A model generated the notes under the pieces. It was not told the DNA's origin, did not search any database, and saw nothing but the letters and a program-made list of their open reading frames with translations. The translations under genes were made by a program, and so were the position numbers. This document shows, piece by piece, positions 7,408 to 16,065 of a stretch of 64,000 bases of DNA (positions are counted from its first letter, which is position 1; the number at the start of each line of letters is the position of its first letter). Source of the DNA: Bremerella volcania (GTDB taxonomy: Bacteria; Planctomycetota; Planctomycetia; Pirellulales; Pirellulaceae); NCBI RefSeq assembly GCF_007748115.1, contig NZ_CP036289.1:4340001-4404000 (forward strand), written 5' to 3'.

Positions 7408-9936
7408 ATGAGCACGATCTATTCGAGCGGCATGCTCTGTCGCAGTCTTTTGGTATGTCTATGTGTTTTGCTTGCGACGAAAAATGTTGCCAATGGTCAA
7501 GAGACCTCCGCACCGGACAGCGGTTCACCAAGTGCCACCACAACGATCAGCGGCGAACAGTTGCCGGCACCTGAGCCACCGTTTGGCGGCGTCATTCAGC
7601 CGGACGCGTTGAAGTCGAAACCGTGGTGGGCGCCGCGCATCGTGCCGCCGAAACAGGCCCCGAACGTTCTGTTGATCATCACCGATGACGCCGGGTTTGG
7701 CGTTCCCAGCACGTTTGGCGGCGTGATCCCAACGCCCACGATGGACCGCATTGCGAAGAGTGGTTTGCGTTACAACAACATCCATTCGACCGCGTTATGC
7801 TCGCCGACCCGAGCCGCACTGATCACCGGCCGGAATCATCACTCGGCGGGCTTCGGCGTCATCTCTGAGCAATCGACCGGCTTCCCAGGCTACAACAGCA
7901 TCATTCCCGAAGATAAATGCACGATCGGGCGAATCCTGAAAGACAACGGCTATTCGACGGCCTGGTTCGGCAAAGACCACAACACGCCAGCGTTCGCGGC
8001 CAGCCAGGTCGGCCCGTTCGATCAGTGGCCAACCGGGATGGGCTTCGAATACTTCTACGGATTCGTCGGTGGCGATGCGAATCAATGGGAACCGAACCTC
8101 TTTCGAAACACGACACAGATCTATCCCTTCAAGGGTCAAGAGAACTGGAATCTCGTGACGGCGATGTCGGAAGATGCGATCGACTACATTCATCGGATGA
8201 ACCAGATCGATCCGAGCAAGCCGTTCTTCATCAAGTACGCTCCGGGGGCAACGCACGCTCCGCATCATCCGACGCAGGAATGGGTTGACAAGATCCACGA
8301 GATGCACCTGTTCGACGATGGTTGGAACAAGCTCCGCGAAACGATCTTCGAAAATCAAAAACGTTTGGGAGTCATCCCGGCCGATACCAAGCTCGAGCCT
8401 TGGCCGACCGACGTGATTAAAAATTGGGAAGACTGCACGCCGGAAGAGCAGAAGCTGTTCATCCGTCAGGTTGAAGTCTTCGCCGCCTATGCTGCCTATA
8501 ACGACCATGAAATCGGCCGCGTCGTTCAAGCGGTCGAAGACATCGGCGAACTTGACAACACCTTGATCATCTACATCAACGGCGACAACGGCACCAGTGC
8601 TGAAGGAGGACCGCTAGGCACGCCCAACGAGGTCGCCTTCTTCAATGGTCTGAACATGTTGCCGGTCGACGTCCAAATGAAGTGGTACGACGTGTGGGGC
8701 ACCGAAGAAACCTACAACCATATGTCGGCCGGCTGGTCGTGGGCTTTCGATACGCCGTTTACCTGGTTCAAGCAAAACGCCTCGAAACTGGGGGGCATTC
8801 GACAAAATATGGCGATCTCTTGGCCTGCCGTCATCAAGGACCACGGCGGCATGCGAAGTCAGTTCTGCCATATCATCGACATCGTGCCGACGATTCTGGA
8901 AGTCTCGGGCATTCCAGCCCCGGACGTCGTCGATGGCATTCCGCAAGCTCCGATCGAGGGAACAAGCCTGGCCTACACATTTGACGCGGCCAACGCGGAC
9001 GCTGCTTCCCAACACAAAACGCAATACTTCGAGATGATGGGCCAGTGGGCACTCTATCACGAAGGATGGCTGTTGAGCACGAAGGTCAATCGAGCCCCTT
9101 GGGAAGCATTCGGTGTCGCCAATCCCGACCCGCTTAATAACCAGGTACTAGAACTTTACGACCTGACGACCGACTTCAGCCAGTCCAACAACATCGCCGA
9201 CCAGCACCCGGATAAGATCAAAGCGATGAAGCAGATGTTCATCGCCGAGGCATCCAAATACCACGTTTTTCCATTGGATGCATCGGTCGGGGCGCGACTG
9301 GTCGCACCACGTCCCAACATTACCGCGGGACGTACCGAGTTCGTCTATACGCGACCGATGACCGGTCTGCCGCAAGGGGACTCGCCGATGTTGCTCAACT
9401 CGTCGTATACCATCACGGCGGAGATCGAAGTTCCGCAGAAAGGTGCCGAGGGGATGATTCTGACCTCAGGTGGTCGGTTCTGCGGCTACGGCTTTTATCT
9501 GCTCGAAGGAAAACCGACGTTTTTGTGGAACCTGGTCGATCTGAAACGGATCAAATGGCAAGCCAGCGAACCTCTTTCGCCGGGCAAGCATACGATCTCG
9601 TTCGACTTCAAGTACGACGGCCTCGGAGCCGGCACGCTGGCCTTTAACAACATGAGCGGACTTGGCCGTCCAGGGACAGGCACCCTGCTGGTCGATGGCA
9701 AGGTTGCCCAAACCATCGAAATGGAAAAGACGGTTCCCATGATACTGCAGTGGGACGAGTCGTTCGACATCGGGTCCGATACCCTCACCGGGGTCAATGA
9801 TGAAGACTATCATCCCCCGTTCCCGCTGACGGCCAAGCTCGAGAAGCTGACCATCAAGATCGATCGTCCGCAGCTTTCGCCGGAGGACATCAAGAAACTG
9901 GAAACGGCCCAGCGCGAGAACAGTTCCAGCGAGTAA
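7408..9936 (+). CDS. Large secreted arylsulfatase with C-terminal accessory domain
   Basis: 842 residues from ATG 7408 (GGGGA upstream). The frame is open further upstream, but the hydrophobic segment (LLVCLCVLLA) of the signal peptide lies directly after this ATG; ATG 7432 is an alternative. Signature Cys131-S-P-T-R135 in LCSPTRAALITGRNHHSAGFG, typical of the large AtsA-like sulfatases, with metal ligands in ITDDAGFGVPSTFGG and NGDNGTSAEGG. Residues after about 650 form a beta-rich region without catalytic motifs. It releases sulfate from aryl or carbohydrate esters outside the cytoplasm. A strong terminator follows. Confidence 0.92.
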   Translation: MSTIYSSGMLCRSLLVCLCVLLATKNVANGQETSAPDSGSPSATTTISGEQLPAPEPPFGGVIQPDALKSKPWWAPRIVPPKQAPNVLLIITDDAGFGVPSTFGGVIPTPTMDRIAKSGLRYNNIHSTALCSPTRAALITGRNHHSAGFGVISEQSTGFPGYNSIIPEDKCTIGRILKDNGYSTAWFGKDHNTPAFAASQVGPFDQWPTGMGFEYFYGFVGGDANQWEPNLFRNTTQIYPFKGQENWNLVTAMSEDAIDYIHRMNQIDPSKPFFIKYAPGATHAPHHPTQEWVDKIHEMHLFDDGWNKLRETIFENQKRLGVIPADTKLEPWPTDVIKNWEDCTPEEQKLFIRQVEVFAAYAAYNDHEIGRVVQAVEDIGELDNTLIIYINGDNGTSAEGGPLGTPNEVAFFNGLNMLPVDVQMKWYDVWGTEETYNHMSAGWSWAFDTPFTWFKQNASKLGGIRQNMAISWPAVIKDHGGMRSQFCHIIDIVPTILEVSGIPAPDVVDGIPQAPIEGTSLAYTFDAANADAASQHKTQYFEMMGQWALYHEGWLLSTKVNRAPWEAFGVANPDPLNNQVLELYDLTTDFSQSNNIADQHPDKIKAMKQMFIAEASKYHVFPLDASVGARLVAPRPNITAGRTEFVYTRPMTGLPQGDSPMLLNSSYTITAEIEVPQKGAEGMILTSGGRFCGYGFYLLEGKPTFLWNLVDLKRIKWQASEPLSPGKHTISFDFKYDGLGAGTLAFNNMSGLGRPGTGTLLVDGKVAQTIEMEKTVPMILQWDESFDIGSDTLTGVNDEDYHPPFPLTAKLEKLTIKIDRPQLSPEDIKKLETAQRENSSSE

Positions 9937-9957
9937 TGACTCTTCGATCAACTCGAT

Positions 9958-9997
9958 AAAAAAAGACCGCCGGCAAAAATGCTTGGCGGTCTTTTTC
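9958..9997 (+). terminator. Rho-independent terminator after the large sulfatase
   Basis: AAAAGACCGCC pairs with GGCGGTCTTTT and is followed by T residues, 22 bases after the stop. It is symmetrical enough to serve the convergent small lipoprotein gene as well. Confidence 0.85.
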
Positions 9998-10040
9998 GTG
10001 TTCGACTTGCTTATGGGGTAAACGCCTGACGGCACGACGC

Positions 10041-10169
10041 TTAGTGCGTGGTGTTGGTGGCGGTGTTGTTGCTGTTGGGATTACCGGTCGATGGGCTCCC
10101 CTTAGGTGCACAACCGACAATAAAAGCAGTCAGGGCTACGAGAACCAACAAGGATCCGAGCTTCTTCAT
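10041..10169 (-). CDS. Small lipoprotein, 42 residues
   Basis: Start ATG at 10169. The protein has Lys2 and Lys3, a hydrophobic core (LGSLLVLVALTAF) and a lipobox IVGC with Cys20 as the acylation site, followed by 22 residues rich in Ser, Thr, Asn and Pro ending in TNTTH. This is the form of the very short lipoproteins common in planctomycetes. There are no domains; function is unknown. The terminator at 9958-9997 lies downstream on its strand. It is short, so identification rests on the lipoprotein signal. Confidence 0.6.
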   Translation of the reverse strand: MKKLGSLLVLVALTAFIVGCAPKGSPSTGNPNSNNTATNTTH

Positions 10170-10410
10170 TCGAATTTCTACCTTTGTGAAGTGTCCAAAA
10201 ATTTGCCTAGTTACTTAACTATCTTACTTGAAAATAAGAGATTTTCCAAAGGGGGTGATTTGGGTTACCCAAGATACCCAGGCCATAAAACCCGACTGGT
10301 CCCGATAACGGGACAACTCAGGCCGCTATCGTAGTTTTCGGTTTGGAAGTCCGAATATTGATGGTATTCACGGATTCTTAGGGCCACGGATTGGCTGGGA
10401 AAGTCTCACT

Positions 10411-11319
10411 TTGACGACCATCGGTACATCACCATCGTTTTCCTCCTCGCGTCGCCGGTCGCCTCGTTGCTTGTACGGCTCGTGGGAAGTGGGACCACAA
10501 TTGGGGGAAGGCACGTACTTCCGCGTCTTTCGAGCACGTCCCAGCGAAGGTTCTTTCAGTGGTTGGGACTTCGCCCTGAAAACGATTCGCCCCGAGTACA
10601 AAGGGGATCGTCTGTTAGTCCAGCGTCTTTGCCGTGAAGCGGACGCAGGCAGCGAAATCACATCGGCCCACATCGTGCCGGTCATCGACACGCGGCCTGG
10701 TTCGTTCGTCGTCATGCCCCGTGTCTGGGGACAAACGCTTTCGCAAATCCTCAGCCAAGGCAAACCATTCCCCCTGGGCAGCGCCGTGTGGACGACTCGG
10801 CAGTTGGCTCAAGGGTTAACGCATGTGCACGAGGCCCGCTGGATACATGGCGACGTGAAGCCCGATAACGTCGTCCTTTCCAGTACCGGCCATGCCACGC
10901 TGATCGATCTTGGCTTCGCCCAGCGCATCGATCTGAGCCTGCCGTGCTCCAGCCGAAAGTGCGATCGCCAAGGCACGCTGCGGTATCTGCCGCCCGAGAT
11001 GCTGACTACCAGCGTGCCCATACTGCCCCAGGCCGATACGTATAGCCTGGGCGTCATCTTGTTCGAGTTGATCACCGGACGTCAGTTGTACGACCAGACG
11101 TCCACCGACGCGATCGTCCAAGCTCAACTGTCGCAGCGAGCCCCCAACGTTCGGTCCCTGGTTCCGAACGTTCCGGGCTCGCTCGATAAGTTGGTCAGTC
11201 AAATGCTGGCCAAAGATCCGCTGCGCCGCCCCTCGCCAGATGCCGCCCTGGTGAAGACGCTGGCCGCGGTGGAAATCGAATTGCTCTCGCCTGATCCGAA
11301 GATGAAGTTCGCTGCTTAA
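10411..11319 (+). CDS. Serine/threonine protein kinase, Hanks type, soluble
   Basis: 302 residues from a TTG at 10411; no ATG fits near the domain start, so the start is uncertain. Kinase elements in order: Gly loop LGEGTYFRVF (31-40), ATP-anchoring Lys57 in FALKTIRPE, catalytic loop HGDVKPDN (146-153), metal motif DLG (166-168, instead of DFG), and LRYLPPEM (instead of APE). The catalytic Asp148 and Asn153 are kept, while the Arg of the HRD motif is Gly, the form seen in non-RD kinases. There are no transmembrane or sensor domains: almost the whole protein is kinase, which is unusual among planctomycete kinases. Targets are unknown. Confidence 0.88.
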   Translation: MTTIGTSPSFSSSRRRSPRCLYGSWEVGPQLGEGTYFRVFRARPSEGSFSGWDFALKTIRPEYKGDRLLVQRLCREADAGSEITSAHIVPVIDTRPGSFVVMPRVWGQTLSQILSQGKPFPLGSAVWTTRQLAQGLTHVHEARWIHGDVKPDNVVLSSTGHATLIDLGFAQRIDLSLPCSSRKCDRQGTLRYLPPEMLTTSVPILPQADTYSLGVILFELITGRQLYDQTSTDAIVQAQLSQRAPNVRSLVPNVPGSLDKLVSQMLAKDPLRRPSPDAALVKTLAAVEIELLSPDPKMKFAA

Positions 11320-11330
11320 CATCTCTCATG

Positions 11331-11490
11331 TCCCCTCGCCCCTTGGGGGATAGGGTGAGGGGGCATCTCGCAAGTTGACAGCGCATGCGCAACCAGAGTT
11401 CCGATCGATAAGAACAACATCCATCGGCGACTCACTTCAAACCTCGCTCAAAAACCCTCACTCTAGCCCTCTCTCCACGAGGAAGAGCGG
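11331..11490. repeat. Composite intergenic repeat, copy 1
   Basis: Starts with GTCCCCTCGCC, GATAGGGTGAGGGGGCAT and ends with a degenerate inverse of the same words (CCCTCACTCTAGCCCTCTC). The inner part shares the words CGCAACC and GTTCCGAT and an AGAACAACA stretch, in the same order, with the copy at 27513-27686. Inverted ends around a semi-conserved core suggest a dispersed non-coding element. Confidence 0.6.
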
Positions 11491-11498
11491 ACAGCAAT

Positions 11499-12110
11499 TC
11501 AGGGAGGCCCGCGTTCTTTCGTGTTGCCCACGGTGGGTGCCGCGCCCAAGTCCGCTTGGGCGTGTCTTGGCTTTGTGCCTGCGATGGTACCAATCGATAC
11601 TTCTACGGCGACCTCCTTCGCACGCCCAAGCGGACTTGGGCGGGGCACCCGATCCATCGAGCGCTGCTTGAGCAGTTTCTGCAGACGTTTGATTTCACTC
11701 CCTTGGCGGTCGAGCACTTTCAAGTGAAACGAAACCCACGCCAGCGCGCGGTCCAACTTCTTGGCCGTGGGAACCTGGAGTCCGTCAATGATTTCGCCAA
11801 CGAGAGAAACACGCTCTGGTTGCTCAGGACGTTTCGGCCGTGATGGCCGCGCTGGACTGATCTTCTTTGGCCGAGAAGGGCGTGTCTTCGCTTTAGCAGG
11901 AACCTTACCCGCAGGCTCTGTCTCGACCGGTTCGTCCTGCGGCGAAGGATCGACCGCGAGGACCATCTGACCGACGACGTCCGCCAACACTTCCACCAGC
12001 GTCCCACAGGCCGAGCACACGAATGTCTTCCCCGCGCGCACGACGACCTGCGGTCCGCTCTCAGGCGAGAGCGATCCGCGGCGATCCGTTTGTGCTGGGG
12101 TTGATGACAT
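11499..12110 (-). CDS. Hypothetical protein, single CxxC motif, basic linker; C-terminus derived from a repeat
   Basis: 203 residues, not recognised. N-terminal region: FVCSACGTLVEVL (CxxC near 32-35, possibly half a zinc ribbon). The middle is rich in Lys, Pro, Arg (KAKTRPSRPKKISPARPSRPKRP). A helical stretch follows (LDRALAWVSFHLKVLDRQGSEIKRLQKLLK, about 117-148). From about residue 154 to the end the sequence is encoded by a repeat with 30-base inverted arms (11535-11650), so the original protein probably ended near 150 and the tail was gained by insertion. It may be a genuine but altered gene; confidence is moderate. Confidence 0.45.
   Translation of the reverse strand: MSSTPAQTDRRGSLSPESGPQVVVRAGKTFVCSACGTLVEVLADVVGQMVLAVDPSPQDEPVETEPAGKVPAKAKTRPSRPKKISPARPSRPKRPEQPERVSLVGEIIDGLQVPTAKKLDRALAWVSFHLKVLDRQGSEIKRLQKLLKQRSMDRVPRPSPLGRAKEVAVEVSIGTIAGTKPRHAQADLGAAPTVGNTKERGPP
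11535..11650. repeat. Inverted-repeat element inside the hypothetical gene's 3' end
   Basis: Arms at 11535-11564 and 11621-11650 are 30 bases each and match as inverted copies at 29 of 30 positions. Each arm is itself palindromic (CCCAAG-TCCG-CTTGGG). The 56 bases between carry no coding signature. It looks like a small mobile or REP-like element. Confidence 0.75.
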
Positions 12111-12141
12111 GGTGATAATCGTTGGATTGAATTTTTTCCGA

Positions 12142-12269
12142 AGCCCTGAAAGGGCGGCATAATCGTGAAATGGGTTTCGATTCTGTCGCCCTTACAGGGC
12201 TAGAGTTTTCTCGAATGAATTACCAGGGGCTTGCGCCCCTGGCTATTATCTGTCGCCCCGTTGGGGCTA
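12142..12269. repeat. REP-like palindromes, distant copy of the RAYT flank
   Basis: 12221-12269 contains CCAGGGGC-TT-GCGCCCCTGG, GGCTATTA and GTCGCCCCGTTGGGGC, nearly the same as the flank at 21201-21248 beside the RAYT gene. Just upstream, GAAGCCCTGAAAGGGC and GTCGCCCTTACAGGGC form a second pair. It fills most of the 322 bases between the hypothetical gene and the sulfotransferase; I see no gene there. Confidence 0.65.
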
Positions 12270-12432
12270 GGAGGTTGTGCTTGTGGACGTAGCTTTTAGG
12301 GAAGAGTCCCCGGGCGAGAGTTAGGTATACCAGCCTGGGTGTGCCGGAAGATAGTGCGCGCGCCGATTTTGTTGTGAGTGCTTCGTATCACGCGCGATCC
12401 ATCGGAAACGAAGAACGTTCCCTGGACTAACT

Positions 12433-13827
12433 TCAGAGGGGTGACAGGGCACTCATGGTCCGAGCCCGGAGTTGGTTGAGCACTTCTTCGGACTGCAGGA
12501 GAAGCTCTGGGTCGAAATGCTCTCGCTCTTCCTGCTTCGCCATCGTGATGGGCACGTCACTGGTCACGTCTGGGGAGGAAAGCGGTTCTTCCAGTCCGAT
12601 GGACTGCCGCAGTTTTTGAATGACCAGCAAGGCATGGTGGCGGACTTGATCGTTCCCAATGAAGTGAATGGAGTCGCTGGGCAACGTCAGGGCATAGCGA
12701 TAATAGTCGATCCAACGCTCGAGCCAGTAGTTGTCGTCGGCCGGATCAAACCGCGTCAGTTGGCTATTGGGCAGCAGAAAATCCTTACGATGCAGCCCAA
12801 ATTCGTGGTGGCCCAGCATGTCCATGTAGTCGATGACAAATGGCTGCCGCTGCTGAACGGCGCAATGAATATTGTGTTGTCGCTTCAAACTCAACGCGTG
12901 TTGAACCGGCTCGCGAAATACTAAAGCGAGCACATAGTTCTCACGCTGCTGCAGGACCGACTCGGCGCGCAAGAGGAAGTTATTGTTCTTGCTCAGGTAA
13001 ACATGGTCCGGGCGAACGTGACGGGCCACCAACGATTCGAACGCGTCAATGTCCTGCGGCGACACCTCGTGCCAAGAGAGCCCATTCTCACGGTAGTATT
13101 TCTCTTTCGTGATGAGTCTCCAGAAGTACTCGTCAAACGCTTCGGGAGAGTCGAGATCGACGAAGATACCATCCTGATGACTTCGCTCTTTCGCTTCCGA
13201 CTTCGCGCGATTCACGCTTCGCCACAATCGCCCGGACATGGGAAACGGCATATTGCGATAGGTCAGGCTCATGAACTGCGGATCGTCGTGCAGTTCCCGC
13301 AGCAGGGCCGTCGTCCCAGCCCGCGCGAGACCGGTGACGACCAAGGCCTTGTCGATTTTCTTTTCCCCACCATAGACCGCATTTTCCAAACGATGGATCG
13401 TCCAGTTGGTGCCTGGGACGCCTAATGTTGCGTAGTAGAGCAGTTGTTTCGCCGGCGGATACTCGTCGTGACGAGGTTTCTTGCGAATCACCAAGTATCC
13501 GGCGATCAGCACCGCGCTGACAACGGCCACGGCAACGCCCATATCCCATGCGGAAACCCCTTCAAAACTGATCAGCAGCAGCGGCAGAAGCGAAACGGCA
13601 ACGACGAGGACCACCAGCATGCAGAGCCACAACAGGCGGAGCAGGATGTTGACCGCATGTTTCTGGCTCAGCGCGAGATGTTCGTGATCGTCGAGTCCAT
13701 AACGGTTCATCTGGTAGACGGCGATGCCAACCGTCTGCAAAAACGAATCGATCGCACGCATGGTACCGGTGCCCCAGAACAAGGCGATACCGAGAACGGC
13801 ACTAAGAAAGAACGTAGCGATCAACAT
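12433..13827 (-). CDS. Membrane-anchored sulfotransferase family protein
   Basis: 464 residues. The N-terminal part has three hydrophobic segments (about 2-20, 61-87, 95-114), so the enzyme domain is tethered at the inner membrane. The domain opens with VVTGLARAGTTALL (165-178), matching the phosphosulfate loop of PAPS-dependent sulfotransferases, followed by an Arg- and Ser-containing region (FREPVQHALSLKRQH) like the 3'-phosphate site. It would transfer sulfate from PAPS to an unknown acceptor, probably a glycan or lipid. It is the last gene of a tight operon: two bases separate it from the small membrane protein upstream. Confidence 0.82.
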   Translation of the reverse strand: MLIATFFLSAVLGIALFWGTGTMRAIDSFLQTVGIAVYQMNRYGLDDHEHLALSQKHAVNILLRLLWLCMLVVLVVAVSLLPLLLISFEGVSAWDMGVAVAVVSAVLIAGYLVIRKKPRHDEYPPAKQLLYYATLGVPGTNWTIHRLENAVYGGEKKIDKALVVTGLARAGTTALLRELHDDPQFMSLTYRNMPFPMSGRLWRSVNRAKSEAKERSHQDGIFVDLDSPEAFDEYFWRLITKEKYYRENGLSWHEVSPQDIDAFESLVARHVRPDHVYLSKNNNFLLRAESVLQQRENYVLALVFREPVQHALSLKRQHNIHCAVQQRQPFVIDYMDMLGHHEFGLHRKDFLLPNSQLTRFDPADDNYWLERWIDYYRYALTLPSDSIHFIGNDQVRHHALLVIQKLRQSIGLEEPLSSPDVTSDVPITMAKQEEREHFDPELLLQSEEVLNQLRARTMSALSPL

Positions 13828-13829
13828 GG

Positions 13830-14039
13830 CTACCGATCTTGATTCTCTGCTGGGCTACTTTCCGCTTGCGGCAATTCCGCTTCCTTGGAACTGTGGTTGG
13901 CGTTTCTCATCTTCAAGCGAATCGGCAGGTAGATGAACGCATAAAAGAGGAACAAGCCAGCAATCAGGATGCCCGCGAGCACCACGAGGGCCCCCGCTCC
14001 GATTCCTGGTCCGATGTATGAGAACAACATGAGGGGCAA
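13830..14039 (-). CDS. Tiny membrane protein with a YIGPG motif
   Basis: 69 residues. It begins MPLMLFSYIGPGIGAGALVV, then one long hydrophobic helix (about 14-40), a basic stretch (IRLKMRN) and a charged tail rich in Glu, Ser and Lys. The YIGPGxG start resembles short membrane proteins that planctomycetes encode next to sulfotransferase or phosphatase-like genes. Its ATG directly follows the stop codon of the arylsulfotransferase-like gene and its stop lies two bases before the sulfotransferase, so the three are almost certainly co-translated. The function is unknown; an assembly or tethering partner is inferred. Confidence 0.75.
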   Translation of the reverse strand: MPLMLFSYIGPGIGAGALVVLAGILIAGLFLFYAFIYLPIRLKMRNANHSSKEAELPQAESSPAENQDR

Positions 14040-15407
14040 TCACTCCACCAGGCGAAACCAGAACGTACGTCCCATTTTGCCTTCGCTATTTCCAGGAATA
14101 ATACACTTGTAATCCGTGCCGTTGGCGAGATCCGAGACGACGAAGAAATCCTGGTCGCCTGGTTCGATGTACAGAATGTCATCCTCCTTGAAATAGCGAA
14201 CGCGTCCCTGAGTTTTGGTCTGACAGTTTGTCTTCTCGAAAACGTCCGCGAAGAGAACGTCGTACTGATCCGTTTCGAAGTTGTAGGTCACAAAACGGTT
14301 GTACTTTCCACGATGAAACTGCGAGCCAGCCCCCCGAACATGAAACACGTTGTTGTCGAACACGCCGATCGTTGAGTCGTCGATGATACTGACGTCGTGC
14401 TGGCTGGACCAGTACGTGGCGTTACTCCACAGAATTTCGTCGGTGGATGGCCGATACTGCAGAACGCAATGGATGTCGCGGAGGCTGATGAACAAATCCC
14501 CCTGACGGAAATGCTTCCGATCTTCGAGTACCGGTTGGATGTCGTTGAGATGATAGACATCTTCCGCTTTTCGATTGTGATGCGAAAAGTCGAACCGGGG
14601 ATTGGCCTCGAAGATCTCTTTCATCGACTTGCGAAACAGCACCTGGCCGGTCTCGTTGTGAAGCCGGACAAGCTGATCTTCGCGATAGGGCAGTTTCTCG
14701 TCGGCGACGACCGTACACATCCACAGATGGCCTTCGTGATCGACCTCGATGGAGTGATGCTTGATGTCCTCGGCGGCCCAAAGCAGATCTCCCTCGGCGG
14801 AAAAACAGCACAGGGTTCGTCCGACTTGCGCGACGAGTCGATTCCCTTCCAGGATGGTTGGCGTCCCCAGGGGCATGCGGGGCAGCGTATCCCAATAGTC
14901 GTGAAACGTTGGGTAATGCTTCATGTGACGCGTGAGCCAGGTGTGATAAATGGGCGCCAGCGTGTCCCAGTTCCACTCCCATCGATGCAGCACTTCGCCG
15001 GTGCTCAAACGCATGAGCGAAACACTGAACGAGTCCGAGTCGCGGTGAAACTGGCTGTACAGATACTTGAACTTATCGGGGACCGGAACCACGTCTTCGC
15101 CGACGACGTACAGATTCGGCTCGTCCGGTCTTACTTTCTCTGGTTCAATTTGCGTATCGATCAATGCATCGATGTCTTTCACCATCTGTCCGACGTCGGT
15201 GGGCAACTTACGCAATCGCAAGAGTTGCTCTTCGACGGCCGAAAGTCGCGATTCGCCCGAGGATTTTTTGGCCTCTAGGTGACTGCCGAACGCGATCCCC
15301 AGCAACACCAATACCGTCAGCAAGAACACCCAGCGAATACGAAGGATCAACTTCTCGAACGCAGAGGCATTGGCAGGCGTCTTGTCGTGATTGTTTTCGT
15401 CCGCCAT
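14040..15407 (-). CDS. Arylsulfotransferase (ASST)-like membrane-anchored beta-propeller protein
   Basis: 455 residues from ATG 15407; the frame extends 14 codons further upstream. One transmembrane helix (about 25-43) is followed by a short coiled stretch (SAVEEQLLRLRKL), then a large extracytoplasmic domain with repeated beta segments (RLSTGEVLHRWEWNWD, LCCFSAEGDLLWAAED, LHNETGQVLFRKS, LNDIQPVLEDRKHFRQGDLFIS). The last matches the LNDI-GDL pattern of ASST-family propellers. Family members transfer sulfate between phenolic compounds independently of PAPS, but many homologues are uncharacterised. Signs of a His-based active site (FSHHN, HHSIEVDHEGH) are visible. First gene of a three-gene operon. 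Confidence 0.78.
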   Translation of the reverse strand: MADENNHDKTPANASAFEKLILRIRWVFLLTVLVLLGIAFGSHLEAKKSSGESRLSAVEEQLLRLRKLPTDVGQMVKDIDALIDTQIEPEKVRPDEPNLYVVGEDVVPVPDKFKYLYSQFHRDSDSFSVSLMRLSTGEVLHRWEWNWDTLAPIYHTWLTRHMKHYPTFHDYWDTLPRMPLGTPTILEGNRLVAQVGRTLCCFSAEGDLLWAAEDIKHHSIEVDHEGHLWMCTVVADEKLPYREDQLVRLHNETGQVLFRKSMKEIFEANPRFDFSHHNRKAEDVYHLNDIQPVLEDRKHFRQGDLFISLRDIHCVLQYRPSTDEILWSNATYWSSQHDVSIIDDSTIGVFDNNVFHVRGAGSQFHRGKYNRFVTYNFETDQYDVLFADVFEKTNCQTKTQGRVRYFKEDDILYIEPGDQDFFVVSDLANGTDYKCIIPGNSEGKMGRTFWFRLVE

Positions 15408-15804
15408 GAGATTGCGACTGACTGCGAATTCGCTTAAAAACAAGGTCAAAAATCGATGTCCGAGACACTTCCTTTGGGTGGATAGCCCGTCAATCTACAA
15501 GCTCCATTTCGCCTTGTCTAGCATCGAAAGCCGCGCGGCCCGAAGTAAGAATTTTGAGCGAAGCCATTGTTAAATAATGCTTATAAAACGCGTGAAACTG
15601 GAGCAAAACGCGGGGCAACTCAGCCAGTCTCGCAAACGAGAAGCGTGCACCGACCGGGGCGTTGGAGTGATGTGCTGTCGGGATGACAGGCGAAAGTATT
15701 ACCCCAGGCGCCAAGTTCGCCGCTAGAATATCAGGTGACCTTCGCATGGTCGATCGAGATTGCCAACTCGCTCTATCCAACCACGACTTCCATGAGGTCA
15801 TACC
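15408..15804. other. Intergenic region with no gene seen
   Basis: About 400 bases between divergent operons. A minus-strand TATAAG near 15580 is the only promoter-like word; no repeats, RNA genes or convincing small frames were found. Confidence 0.4.
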
Positions 15805-16056
15805 GTGCTTGTTCCCATGATCGCCGTCACGCTGATTGTCATAGGCCTGGCCCTCTTCTGCTATTGGCCAGCGGTACAAAGACCAACGCTCGACAAGTGG
15901 CCGCCGATTTCGGACGACGAGTTCATCGCACGATGCTCGCCGGGAGTCGATCGCCAGCGCGCACTCAAGGTTCGCCGGATTGTTTCCGAGCAGTTGGGCG
16001 TGGACTACGACCGGGTTTATCCTGAGCAGCGATTTGTGGAAGACTTGGGGGCTTAG
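15805..16056 (+). CDS. Small membrane protein with a truncated acyl-carrier-like segment
   Basis: 83 residues from a GTG at 15805 with GAGG seven bases upstream. One N-terminal helix (MIAVTLIVIGLALFCYW). The end, VRRIVSEQLGVDYDRVYPEQRFVEDLGA, is very like helix 1 and loop 1 of acyl carrier proteins and stops exactly before the DSL motif that carries the phosphopantetheine serine. It therefore cannot be a normal carrier; it may be a planctomycete family that uses half the fold, or a truncated gene. The RDD gene follows after nine bases, so the two are probably an operon. Confidence 0.65.
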   Translation: MLVPMIAVTLIVIGLALFCYWPAVQRPTLDKWPPISDDEFIARCSPGVDRQRALKVRRIVSEQLGVDYDRVYPEQRFVEDLGA

Positions 16057-16065
16057 ACGGAAACG

